In this document: positions 12,969 to 23,939 of the stretch, piece by piece
Layout of the letters: every line of letters begins with the position of its first letter
Numbering within the stretch: the stretch's first letter is position 1
NCBI GenBank assembly: GCA_030549205.1
Contig: JAUKTV010000010.1
Span: 1,446,131 to 1,510,130 of the forward strand
DNA: 64,000 nt
From: Apiosordaria backusii
Lineage: Eukaryota; Ascomycota; Sordariomycetes; Sordariales; Lasiosphaeriaceae
Reading direction: 5' to 3'
Translations under genes and position numbers: made by a program
Notes under the pieces: generated by a model
What the model saw: the letters and a program-made list of their open reading frames with translations, nothing else
The model's database searches: none
Told to the model about the DNA's origin: nothing

Positions 12969-14604
12969 TGGGTAGACCAGATTTATCTAAACAAGAGGAT
13001 GAGATGATGACCCTTCATGGTGTGTCCCATGTGTTATTAATGTCTGTTGCTGTTGTCGGGCGTTTGAGATATCAAAGGGAACCGGTGGCAACGAAAAAAA
13101 AAGGGAATTTCGAGCTTTATGCCGGCCCCAGGGGGATATTGCGGAAATATTCATGGCCTTTTCTGTCTTTTTTTTCTCTTTCTTTTCTTTTTCCTTCTCA
13201 AAGGAATGGGGAAAAGAGGGACACTCAAAGCAAAAAGCATAAAAAGTTTCGTAGGCGAAAAATTGACGATGAGTTTGCCTATTCTCATGTGTCATTCTTC
13301 ACTGGCCTTCGTATTCTTTTTTTGTTGTCATTTTTTTACCCTCTGATTATTTTGTGTTGTGTACGAAATTTTCTCTTTCTCGCACTCTTCTTCTGTCTGA
13401 TGATATGAGATGACGACACAAAGGAAACAGGACATGAAATAGGGCAGGCAAGCATTTGGCGCTTTGCTTTTTGGCGGGCTGGGAGGTGGCGGGGCGAAGG
13501 GGGGGCGGCGGCAAGGGTCATCAAAAATTGAAATTTATTTGTTGTCTGTCTATGTTCTCTCATCAAAACTGATTTTGTGTGCCTTGTTGTTGTTTGGTTT
13601 GTGTGTGCGTGTGTGTGTGTTTGCGTCTGCGGGTTCTGACGTTTTGGGTTTGAAACCAGGATTCACAGAGCGCTCTTCGAGTGTGGGCATGGGCTGGCTG
13701 TTGGTAGGGAACTTGTCTTCGAAGAAATTGAAGCGGGTAAATGTTTTCTCTGATAGGTTCATGAGAGGAAAGGCAAGAAGAGGGACCAAGAATCATCAGC
13801 AGATATCCCATCGACCCCTCTCGATTTTCTGTGTCTCTCTACTGAGAATTATCAGAAGTTCTCATGTCATGGAGTTACTGACTGACTGACTGACCTCGTA
13901 AAACAGAATCCCCACAGACATGTTCAACGTTCTTCTCCTCTCATACACAACAACCTCCACTAGGTAAACGTTGTGGCTTGCTTCCAGCCACGCAGCACAC
14001 ATTTTCCATCGACGTGTACCAACCTTCCATGCTCATTTACACGCGACGATAGGAGTGATGTATATGGCGTACCTTACTCAAGCCACCCACCCTCTACACA
14101 GTACCTTGCCCTCCACCAACAGCCAGAACAAAAACACGTTTCAAAAGAGCTCAATATCAAGGAAGAACATGCGTATGTACCTTGTCTGCTCATATGCGTC
14201 TTTACCATGCCTTCAAAGGCAACCCCAGTTTCAATCACCGGGGAGAGCCTTGCCGAGGAAAGCCTCGTAAGGCTAGCTACCTAAGGCTGGTACTGGTGGT
14301 CAGTTTCAGCCTTGCCACGATATCCCTCCATTCTATCAACCCCGTACCTTACAGTTACATCACAACATGGAACAACCCGGCGGCCTTTTGTTGACCATCA
14401 TAATCATATCATGTATTCCTACAAAACAAGAACTACCTTTCTTGTCATTGTATGTCTCGCAGGACCTTAAACCTCTATACCCATCCCATGCCTATCCCCA
14501 ACCATCCGCCCATTTCATTCCAGCATAGGAGTATCTAACCCTTAAATCCTTTCATCCCAACCAACCACCTTTTACAGCCTCCCCTTTATCTTTTCCTCAT
14601 CCAG
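12969..14604. other. Convergent 3' flanks, no gene; GT microsatellite
   Basis: This is the region between the ends of def1 and the isomerase gene, which converge. It holds T-rich stretches around 13160-13400 that fit a long def1 3' UTR, a short GT-rich microsatellite near 13598-13622, and several short ORFs without coding character. I see no RNA gene. Confidence 0.55.
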
Positions 14605-16378
14605 TCAGAAACCACCATAAGCCTTAAAAGCCCCCAACAAACCCCCAGTGCTCGAATCATGCCCTGACCCAGCACCCTCCTCATCAATCTCTTTCAAAAT
14701 CTTCTTCGCCAGCACCTTGCCCAGCTCCACACCCCACTGGTCAAAGGAGTTGATATCCCACACGGCACCCTCGGTAAAAGTAAGGTGCTCATAGTAAACA
14801 ATCAGCGCGCCCAACTCAGCCGGGCCAATCAAGCCACCGACCAGAATGCTGGTAGTAGGGCGGTTGCCCATAAACACCTTGTGAGGCACAAGCTCCTCGG
14901 GAACATTCCCTTCCGCTCTGACCTCCTCGGCTGTCTTGCCCACCATGAGCGCCTCAGCTTGGGCGAGGTAGTTGGACGCGAGCATCTTTTGGTGCAGGTT
15001 GTTCGACACGGGGTTGTGGGACTTGGCCGCGAGGATAAAGTCGGACGGGATAAGCTTAGTACCCTGGTGGACGAGCTGGAAGAAGGAGTGCTGAGCGTTG
15101 GTGCAGGGCTCGCCAAAGACGACGGGGCCGGTGGTGTACTTGGCCGGGGTGCCATCGGAAGTGATGGTCTTGCCGTTGGACTCCATGGAAAGCTGCTGGA
15201 GGTAGGCAGGGAAGCGATGGAGGTACTGGTCAAAGGGGGCGACGAGGTGAGTCTGGGCGCCGTAGAAGTTGGAGTACCAGACGCTGAGAAGACCGCCGAT
15301 GACGGGGATGTTCTCCTTGAGGGGAGCCTTCTGGAAGTGCTGATCCATGGCGTGGGCACCGGCGAGGAACTTGTGGAAGTTGTCGAAGCCGACGTAGAGG
15401 ACGACGCTGAGGCCGATGGCGCTCCATACCGAGTAGCGGCCGCCGACCCAGCTCTCGAAGCCGAACATGTTGGCGGGGTCGATGCCGAACTTGGTCACCT
15501 CGGACTCGTTGGTGGAGAGGGCAACGAAGTGCTTGGCGATATCACCCTTTCCGCCGGTCTTCTCGAGGAACCATGTCTTGGCTGTGTTGGCGTTTGTTGT
15601 GGTCTCGGCGGTTGTGAAGGTCTTGGAGGCGATGAGGAAAAGGGTCGTTTCGGGGTCGGAGTCGGCAAGAGCCTCGGCGATGTGGGTGCCATCAATGTTG
15701 GAAACGAAGTGAAGGGTCAAGTCCTTGGCGCCGTAGTGCTTGAGCGCCTCAGTAACCATCACCGGGCCGCTATCATCCAGTGTTAGTCGAGTTGGGTTAG
15801 GGACCCCTGACCTCGCAGATCCGACGAGAGGGGCTCGGAAGATGGGGAGAAAGCACTTACAGATCAGAACCACCGATACCAATGTTGATGATAGTTGTGA
15901 GCTTCTTGCCAGTGTAACCCTTCCACTCGCCGCTGCGAACCTGCTCAGAGAAGACACGCATGTGCTCCAAGACTTCGTTGACGCCGCCCTTGGTGTTCAT
16001 GACGTCGACACCGTCGACCTTCATGGGCTGGTTGGTGACGTTGCGCAGAGCAGGGTGGTAGACGGCGCGGCCCTCGGTGAAGTTGATCTTCTCGCCAGCG
16101 AACATGGCATCGCGCTTCTTCTCGACGCCAGCCTCCTCGGCGAGCTTGACGAGCTTGTCGAGGGTCTCTTCTGTGATGAGGTTCTTGCTGAAGTCGAAGA
16201 TGATGTCGGTGCCATTGCTTCCGCTCGAGATGTCGGCGGGGAGGGTGACCTTGCGGGTGAACTTGTCGAAGCGCTTGGGGTCGCTCTTGAAGGCGTCCTT
16301 GAGGACGATAGTCTTGCCAACACTTTCGTGGTGCGCCTGGAGGTCAGACCAGGCCGAGAGAGAGTTTGCTGGAGCCAT
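14605..16378 (-). CDS. pgi1: Glucose-6-phosphate isomerase
   Basis: Exons 16378-15861 and 15769-14605 give 560 residues, the usual length of the enzyme. It interconverts glucose-6-phosphate and fructose-6-phosphate in cytosolic glycolysis and gluconeogenesis. The intron (donor GTAAGTGC, acceptor GATAG) splits the phosphate-binding segment NIGIGGSDLGPVMV. Both family signatures are visible: WVGGRYSVWSAIG in the centre and a C-terminal FDQWGVELGKVLAKKI. The active-site regions around HFVSNIDGTH and GEPCTNAQHSFFQLVHQGT are intact, so the enzyme should be active. A single intron and a strong codon bias toward C/G third positions suit a highly expressed gene. A 333-codon ORF antisense to it is a composition shadow. 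Confidence 0.97.
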
Positions 16379-17615
16379 TTTGATACAATTATAGGGTGGG
16401 TTCGTGGGTATTCGTTACAGAAAAGATGGCGAACAAGGACGAAAACTAAATCGATGTTCGTTAGGTGTCTGTTTATTAATTGAAAGCTTCGAGGATAGTG
16501 GGATGTGTCAAGCAAGCTCTTGGGCCAGGAACAGACACAAGAAGGTGGGGTGATTAATATGTAAGTTCGAGGAGACGAGGTTAATGTGCCCCGCATGCGG
16601 AACCCGGAGCTTGGCTGGTAGAGAGACCGGCACAGCAGCGAGGAAGTGACACAGTTGGTTTCAGGTGGAATAAAAATAAGAGGGCGCTTACCAGAGCTTG
16701 GGGTATCGAAGAAAACTGCACAGCAAAGGGTTGGGGAGAAACAAAACGACTAGGAGAGGCAGAGGTGGTGAGGGAATAAGAAGGTTATCAGCTCAAGCTG
16801 CTCAGTCAGAACTTACCTACCTCCCTCAAGCAAAGACGCGGGGCACGGTGCACGTCACCACCATCACACCCGCCGCACTTACCGGGAGAGCTTTTGGTTC
16901 TCACTGGGGTCGACCCACCCCACTCCGCGGAATGTCCGCCTCGAAACCCATCGTCGGTCGAGGAATCCACCGTCCATTTTATCCAATTCGCTGGCCGGGT
17001 GCTGAATAAGAGCCTCAGATGCCATCTGCGGGGCCTGTCATGTTCCAGACGGGTTAAATAGAACCTGCGACATCCATTCCCTGTCGTGTCCTACATACGC
17101 ATAAAAGCAAAACCCAAAAAAAAAGCATCACGCCGAGAATCGCTTGAGTACAGTACTGCCAAGTCTAACATTGCTTGCTGATTTGTTTGTGATTTTGCTG
17201 GCTGGCCTTGCTCCCCATCGAGTCGAGACCTTCAAGTACACCCTCCCCAGCCAGTTCAAAACCAAAGACAGAAAAGGAAGAACAAGTACCAAAACAAGCC
17301 TTCATGATCATGCCCAACTCCAGATGTAGTGACAAAAACGCAAGACAAAACGCCTTTCCGAAGCACAGCTCCGCGGGCCTCTGCTGCCCCCCCACACACA
17401 CCAGGCGCACCTTGACGGCCCCTCTTTCTCCCCAAGCCATGCAACCAATCATCCTCTTTGAGCCTATCCCCAAACCCACGTGGTATTGGGCTGGGACAGT
17501 CATATTCTGTCAAGTGCTTGCTCGCTGATCCTGAATTCCAAAGAAATCATCTTCTTCCCTCTTCCATATCAACCTCTCTTCATCCGAAAATGAGCCGTTT
17601 TTCTTGGCGTGTGAT
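16379..17615. other. Intergenic; isomerase promoter region
   Basis: This gap lies upstream of the isomerase start and downstream of the kinase stop; both genes run on the minus strand. No ORF with a domain or intron signals is present. The stretch just upstream of 16378 should contain the isomerase 5' UTR, but I cannot assign a TATA box with confidence. Confidence 0.5.
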
Positions 17616-19656
17616 TTATCGGTCTTGGATACTGCCCACAAAGGATGGATCCCGAACACTGCCACCAGCATCGCCCAAGCCAGCAATAGGGCGGTTGTAG
17701 CTGAAACCAGTGAACTGGTTCTGCATCGTCTGAGAGAGAACAGGCCCCTCGACGTACGAATCTTGTGGGGGTTCCGATGTAAATTCGGGGTCAAAGTTTG
17801 CCGTATCCAAAGCATCAACCTATAGGCACGATTGTTAGTACATGAGATAACTTAGGGGTTTGAGTCTGTGACTTACCACACTGGGCTTGAATGTAGGCTC
17901 ATACTTGCGCTGAAGCAGCTTGCGCCAATCTATGGCGTGGAAGAAGGGGTGAGCCTTGATTTCCGCAGAGCCGTTGGCACCAAGACGCTGTTGAGGATCA
18001 CGGTTCAAGAGCTTAGTGAGCAGATCCTTGGCAGCTGGCGGTACGACCTCCTGGCTAGGGAAGTGCAGAGGCTCGCTGAGAATCTTGCGGTACATCTCAT
18101 TGGTGTTCTCGTCGTAAAAGGGAGGGAGGCCCGTCAACATCTCGTACAGGAGAACACCGAGCGTCCACCAGTCGACTGTCTTGTTGTAGCCGTTACCCAT
18201 CAACAACTCAGGCGCCAGATACTCGGGAGTGCCGCAGAACGTGTTGGTACGGTCTTCATCCTTCATGTCGAGCTTGCAAAGACCGAAGTCGCAAAGCGCA
18301 ATGTGACCTTGATAGTCGAGAAGAATATTCTCAGGCTTAAGATCGCGGTAAATGACGTTGAAACCGTGAAGACATTCGAGGGCGCACAAAAGCTCGGCAG
18401 TGTAGAAGCGGCTGCGGTTAACGTCGAATCGCTGCTCTTTTTGCAAGTGGTGGAAAAGCTCGCCGCCGTTGACAAAGGCCAAGACGAAGTAGAGCTTTTC
18501 GGGGCTCTGGAAGGTAAACTTGAGTGGCACGATAAAGGGGTTGTTGATCTGGGCGAGTACTGATCTCTCGGCGAGGGTGTGCGCCACTTCCGACCTCGAA
18601 ATGATGTGGGCTTTCCGAATGGTCTTGAGGGCGTAGATCCGGTTTGTGTCCTTCTTCTTCACCTGCATGACCTTGCCAAAACTGCCCTTGCCCACCACCT
18701 TGAGGAGCTCAAAGTCTTCGATCTTGAGCTTTCCTGCCCGGTTCTCCACGTACTCGACGCCAATCTTAATCTTGCCGGTGCCGTATTGAATGTCAACCCA
18801 TTCCACACCAGTCTGTCCGAGGGTCTTTTCCCGGTTGGCGTGCTCGGCCGCCGCCTTTTCCCGGTCCTTCTTACTGGCCTTGGGATCTTCCACATATGGT
18901 TGCTTCTCCTCAAATCTGGGGTTGATGCGGGCCACACCGAGGAAAATGTCCTGGCTGCGGCCGGATCCCGGTGGCGCATTGGGATTGCGGATATAAAGAT
19001 GGATCACCAGCTCCGTTACTCTGGAAACATCGAACTTGTACTGGGTGTTGGAGCCTGCCCACAGCGGATTCTCAGGGGTTCCCTCCACCGAGTTGACAAA
19101 CACTTGCAACTTGTCGAAATCGATCAGGGCATAAGGCATGTACTTTGACGAGATACGACCGTGGTTTGTCGGGATGCCCGAGAAGCCTCCCGAGGTCTGG
19201 GGCCTGCCCATGAAACCCGACGTCCTCGAGGAAGACGAGGGGCGGATCGAGCTCGACATGTTGAGAGCATTCCCGGTCGACAGCGAGTTGCCGCCATGTG
19301 CTGGGTTGTTGAAGGCAGCGCGATGCTGCTCAGGAAGGGAGAACCCTTGACCTTCATGAAGAGTAACAACGAGAATACCGGGCTTAGGCGGGGCAACGAC
19401 GGGAGCTTGCGTGAGTGCTTCCGAGGCCGCTAAACAAACATCAGGTTAGGTTAGGCTCTGCTAGCAAAAGGGGGTGAAGTATGCGTGTAGGGAGAAACGC
19501 ACCGATGGTGTTTTCATTTGTGGGAGTGACGGCCCCGGAGATGTCCCCTTGGCTCTTGTTGTCCTTGTCTGTGATGGTGGAGGTGGAGGGTGACCGCGAG
19601 AAGGTGCTCGTGAGGGGTCCCAGATGGGTTTCCTTCAACTCTAAGGGGCAACTCAT
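17616..19656 (-). CDS. sch9: Sch9-type AGC protein kinase with C2 domain
   Basis: Exons 19656-19503, 19429-17877 and 17819-17616 join in phase to 636 residues. After a Ser/Thr-rich N-terminus comes a C2-like domain, roughly residues 70-235 (KPGILVVTLHEGQGFS onward). The kinase domain follows, with glycine loop GKGSFGKV near 298, YRDLKPEN near 410, DFG near 430 and activation-loop threonine in TFCGTPEYLAPE near 452. The small last exon carries the AGC C-tail with hydrophobic motif FTGFSYN. The order C2, AGC kinase, hydrophobic motif is that of Sch9/SchA, the TORC1-controlled nutrient kinase. The first exon was found by its splice sites; without it the C2 domain would lose its first strands. 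Start chosen at MSCPLEL; an upstream in-frame Met (MPVVVV) is possible. All catalytic residues are present. Confidence 0.93.
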
Positions 19657-21007
19657 GTTAGCTGACTCGGGAACAACAACAACGGGCATCGGGCGCAAAA
19701 GTCGCTCATTGTTGGCGAAGCAAGCGAAGGCAATTAAGGCAGCGGCATGCGTAGAACTGGAAAATCGTGGGAATTGCGGGTGGTGCTTGACATACTCTTG
19801 GTGAGTTTCCACGACATTTTGCAATCTGGCGAGGCCGTCGGCCTGGAAACGAGATATGGTAGGTTGCTGTGGCCGCAGGCGGGAGTCGATCGGGCAAAAG
19901 GGGCTGCAGCTAAGGAACTGAGGGTCTAGGATGCGGAATACGGAGAGATATTGTCGAGACGTGTTTGCTGAATTCTTCTTTTGGTGGTTTGGAATTCCTC
20001 TGTTGGATGTGGTGCGGTGCGGCAAGGTAGGTAAGGACGGTGGACGGGACGCTGCGGGACGGGAGGAGAGCGCTCTCCTTGTCAGTGTTAGGGATTGTTA
20101 GGGATGTGGTGCGCACGGCGCGCTGCTTCGAAACCGGTGGGTCGGGGGGCTAATTGTCCGCTGAGCGCTATTCCCCACTGTTGACCGCGCCCCGCAGAGG
20201 ATGCTCTTGTCTTGTGGCTCTTCTTTTGATGTGTTGTAAGAGCTTTGTCTGAGAGCGTGCCCAATACGACGGTGCCAATTGTTCTGGAATCTTGAGAGTC
20301 CCCAAGAAGAAAAGAAAAATGGAGCGACGATTGACAGCGTGACAGCAGCACTTCACCTCAAGACGACAGCAGCTGATGGCACCCATGGATTGGCAGGCCA
20401 GCCATGACAGCCCCGCACTTGTCGTTACGCAGCTGAACCTTGAATCTGGGATTCGGCTGACAGAAGAAAACACCACGGCAACCATGGGGAACAGCAATGG
20501 CACGGCTGATTGATTTCTAGGAAGTAATACATACCTAATGTATATCTCTCCTGGTGACGACATACTGGACGATAAGCTATGCTCCCTTGCTTCCTTACAC
20601 CACAGAAGGCACGATAACCAAGGACCCCTTATTCATCTTTGTGTCTGTTCCACCCGAAACGGTGCGGGAACGAAGAGCGGCTGTCCGGCTCCGTCAATTA
20701 TGGACGGAGTCGATCAGCCGCGCAAACAATTGCAAACACAGCCTCGACGATGGCAAATTCCAGCCCCTTTTTCCATCAGCAAGATATCCTCCTTGATAAC
20801 TTCGAGACAGGGGCCAAGGGGTTACCGAAAAAGACACCAACCCCGTCACGTGGCGCTAACCGAAAATCATCAATCTCCAGTGCTCCGGCAACCTGGTCCC
20901 CGTCATCAAAAGGTTTCACTGATCAACCACAATGAAACCCCTCCTATGTCATCAAAACCCTTCATCAACTCAACCTCAAAAATCACCACATATCGACTAA
21001 AAATCTC
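19657..21007. other. Intergenic; kinase promoter and 5' UTR
   Basis: No gene is supported. A 189-codon plus-strand ORF (20538-21107) lacks domain features and runs into the 3' end of the cutinase-like gene on the other strand. The part near 19657-20100 probably holds a long 5' leader of the kinase gene. Confidence 0.5.
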
Positions 21008-21979
21008 TCATTCATTAATTACTAACATCATGACAGAATGGTATTTTGAAGGATGCTTCATGGATATCAACCCAAACGCCAGAAACATTAGAACCATCAA
21101 AACCTGATCTTCCACACCACCGACCCCTATTCCCGCGCGCCAAGCCTTCAAAATGCTGCTCTTTTCACGTCTGCACCGATGTCTGAGTCTCAGCAACGTC
21201 CCCCGAATCTTGGACATGACAAATTTGGCCGCCTTATCCGTGTCCCAGATATAGGTCAAATGCGCCAGATGAAGCATATTTGACCCATGGCAGATGCTAT
21301 CCCCCTCGTGACAAATCGAGAGCTGCGTGGCCTTCGGAACCTTCAAAAGCAGATCAGGATACCTCGGATCAGCAAAGAGCACAAAAGAGCTGACCTTTCT
21401 CAGTTCAAAAGGCAGCATCCATCATATGGCCGCCTTAACAATTTGAGCACCCTGGGCATATCCAGACACCACAAGTTTTGTCTGCCGGCACCTCTTCGAG
21501 TAACTCCGTATCTCAGACCTCACCTTCTTGCTGCCGTTTTTGTCACCACCCCGCAGAAAACCTTTGAGGCCAGCGTCGTAGTCAAGCCCTTGAATCTCGA
21601 CTGTTTTGTTCTTCCCGGCTTCTTTTTTGACGTGCTCGAAGAAGGATGGGCCGGCTACCATGCCGATGTTGCCTGCTTCGTTGGTGCCGCGGGCGAAGAG
21701 GATGGCAATGTCTGGACAGCCGCCTGTGGTGATGTGGCGGGTGGTTTGGATTTTGAGGATGGAGGCGACTTTTAGTTCGGCTGCTACGTAGAGGTCCCTG
21801 GTGACGTCGATGTGCCTGTCCAAGGGGAAGAGTTTCGTGACCCAGTAGAGGTAGGTGTTGACTGGGATAGCCGACAGGTCTGTGGTTGGGTCGACGGGAA
21901 GAGGGGGTGGCTCGTCTTGCGGTAATGGTGCTGGGGCGGCCGGTGCCAGAGCGAATAGAACCAGAAGTGAAAGTTTCAT
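21008..21979 (-). pseudogene. Cutinase-like gene with in-frame stop and nucleophile change
   Basis: From MKLSLLVLFALAPA at 21979 (signal peptide) the reading frame follows the cutinase family (carbohydrate esterase family 5): CPDIAILFARGTNEAGNIG, then the nucleophile elbow, then the Asp motif HEGDSIC and the His motif LAHLTY. Two things are odd. The elbow reads SGYAQGAQ, with alanine (codon at 21455-21457) where the family has the catalytic serine. A TGA at 21422-21424 then interrupts the frame; the family sequence resumes at once in the same frame (MLPFELRKVSSFVLFADP). No plausible intron removes the stop. Past the His motif the frame runs on about 65 residues of unlikely sequence to a stop at 21008. 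As read, the gene is either a pseudogene or a truncated, catalytically dead secreted protein. Confidence 0.8.
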
Positions 21980-22625
21980 CCTGGTTGCCAACATCAAGAC
22001 ATGAACATCTCCGTCGTTGAATATCTCGTTGAATTTCTAGGATATCATTATTGACCTTGCAGACCCTAAATACCGGTGTCAAGTGTCAAACCGGGCGCTA
22101 ACCTGACAGCGACGGCAGACTATCCCTGACATTTGGGACTGCATGAAGTAGCAGACGGCGCTTGACCGGCTGAAAGAGCTCACGGGAAGATCGAGGACTG
22201 GTTGCGAGGTATGATATTTCCGAAGAATAAGACTTGACAAGTCTTTTAAACTCCTGACTCGACTAGTCCCAACCGTCTCCGTTGAGATGTAGCTAGTTTC
22301 CAAAGATATTAAACCAACGTTTATCCGTTTCGTCGGCCTAGTCCTTTCCATTTCTCCCGAGTAACTGACACCGTTTGACCTTTTCCTGTCTGTACTCGCC
22401 CTTTCTGCTCCCCCTTCCTGTCCTTCCCTTAGAAGAACTGCGACCAAAATGAGATTTGAGGAAGTCATGAGACTTGTGACTTTTGAGCACTTAATTTCAG
22501 TACACTATGTTAATGTGTTAATGTTTACATGCCAATATCCTGATATACTCAAGAGCTAAGTACCGTAGTAAATAGTCTACCCCCCTCCCCCCCTTAACAT
22601 TCCCAACCCCCATACCCACCCCTCA

Positions 22626-23358
22626 TCACCCCTTCCTCTTCACCCTCACCGGCATCCCCCCCAAAGGATGCCCAGCCAGCGTACCCACCATATACACCCC
22701 CTGCCCCCAAAGCTTCTCCTCCCTCCCCCCTTCAACCCCTCCCCATCCACATCCACCTCAAAATCAAACTCCCTCCCCGTCAACCCAAGAATCATCCTCA
22801 ACTTCATCATTGCCAACTCCTGCCCAATACACCCCCTCGGCCCCAGCTCAAAAGCCCTAAAACAATTCTTCCCCGCATACAGCTCCTCCCCCTCCTTTGC
22901 ACCTGTTCACTGGCAAGCTGAGAAATCATCTCCGGATCAAAGACATAGAGAATGGGTTCAATCACCGGCCAGACATCTAGAACGATACAGCCATCTTGTT
23001 CAATGTGTGGGTGTTGCCGTAAATGAAGTCACGATATCGTTAGGCGGTTGAGATCCTTGGGAATGTCTTTGAAGGCTTTGCCGCTCTCGATCAGGTGGCC
23101 AAAGATGAAGTGATGAGGCATGAGTGGCTGGAAATGTAGCTTAGTGACAATTCACCTCAGATCTGAAGGGGTGAGGGAGCATACCGTGTCAGAATCTTTG
23201 GCGAACTTCCGGATCCGCATGCGTACAGTATAGAGCCGGTAAACAAATCGAGCAAGAGCGAGCACAATTATGTAAGGTACCCCATTGTTTTGCCCACCAG
23301 GGCAAAGGAAAGAGTTTCCACCTTGTCTCGTCGTGTTTCGGTCAGTTGCCCAGCTCAC
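22626..23358 (-). pseudogene. Cytochrome P450 relic with internal deletion
   Basis: Reading down from 23358, an N-terminal anchor-like segment (PYIIVLALARFVYRLYTV, then RIRKFAKDS) is followed by a likely 46 bp intron. Then comes a P450 N-terminal region (HHFIFGHLIESGKAF, DGCIVLDVWPVIEP) interrupted by a TGA after NRLTIS. At about 22905 the sequence jumps in another frame to the haem-binding end (FRAFELGPRGCIGQELA) and the C-terminal strand region, ending at a TGA at 22626. A run of G residues near 22725 adds a further frame change. Roughly 300 codons, including the I-helix and ExxR motif, are missing. The gene cannot make a functional P450. It lies beside the broken cutinase-like gene, so decay is clustered here. 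Confidence 0.82.
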
Positions 23359-23939
23359 AGAATGTTTGGGACAAAACAGGAATATTCATGTTGACAATCT
23401 GGGGAAAGAGTTGATTTTATCCTCAACTCGGATCGACCTACCTTAGATCACGGCACAGCATCCCACATCGTGAATGCGAGATCCCCATGCAAAATTACTA
23501 ACACCCGTCATTAGCATCGATACTGCTTGCTATGCTAAGCCGAATCCTTGTTCTGACAATCAACAACAGTATTAGCTTCTTGGACGGTCACATATGGTGG
23601 GTCCACTGATGATGGCGTTCGATCAATATAAAGACGTACATGACACAGGACGAAGTCCAAATTCCGTGTGTGGTTCGGATCCTTAGAAAGGGATACATCA
23701 AACAACATTCCACAGCCAGTAAACAAGAGAGCTTAAGAAGCGAAGTATTTGTGTCTTCAGCCCAAGGGGCCATTAATTGCTGAATTACATTGTGAAAATA
23801 TATTCCAAAAACTAAACATTCATATATTTCCCATAAGTATCCAAATAGATCTCCGAAACATGGTATGTATCATTTCCAAATCATCTATATTCATATCCCC
23901 TTGAAAAGAACTATCCTACTTGAAAGAAGTAACCTTTTT
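23359..23939. other. Intergenic, nothing recognised
   Basis: This gap holds only short ORFs of 60-odd codons without domain features. The last 150 bases are AT-rich and probably form the 3' UTR of the minus-strand wall-protein gene that ends at 23940. Confidence 0.5.

Noticed and set aside
14785..15786. 333-codon plus-strand ORF opposite glucose-6-phosphate isomerase
   Set aside because: It mirrors the codon bias of the isomerase gene and has no domain or start context of its own.
20538..21107. 189-codon plus-strand ORF as a gene
   Set aside because: No recognisable features and it overlaps the end of the cutinase-like gene on the other strand.
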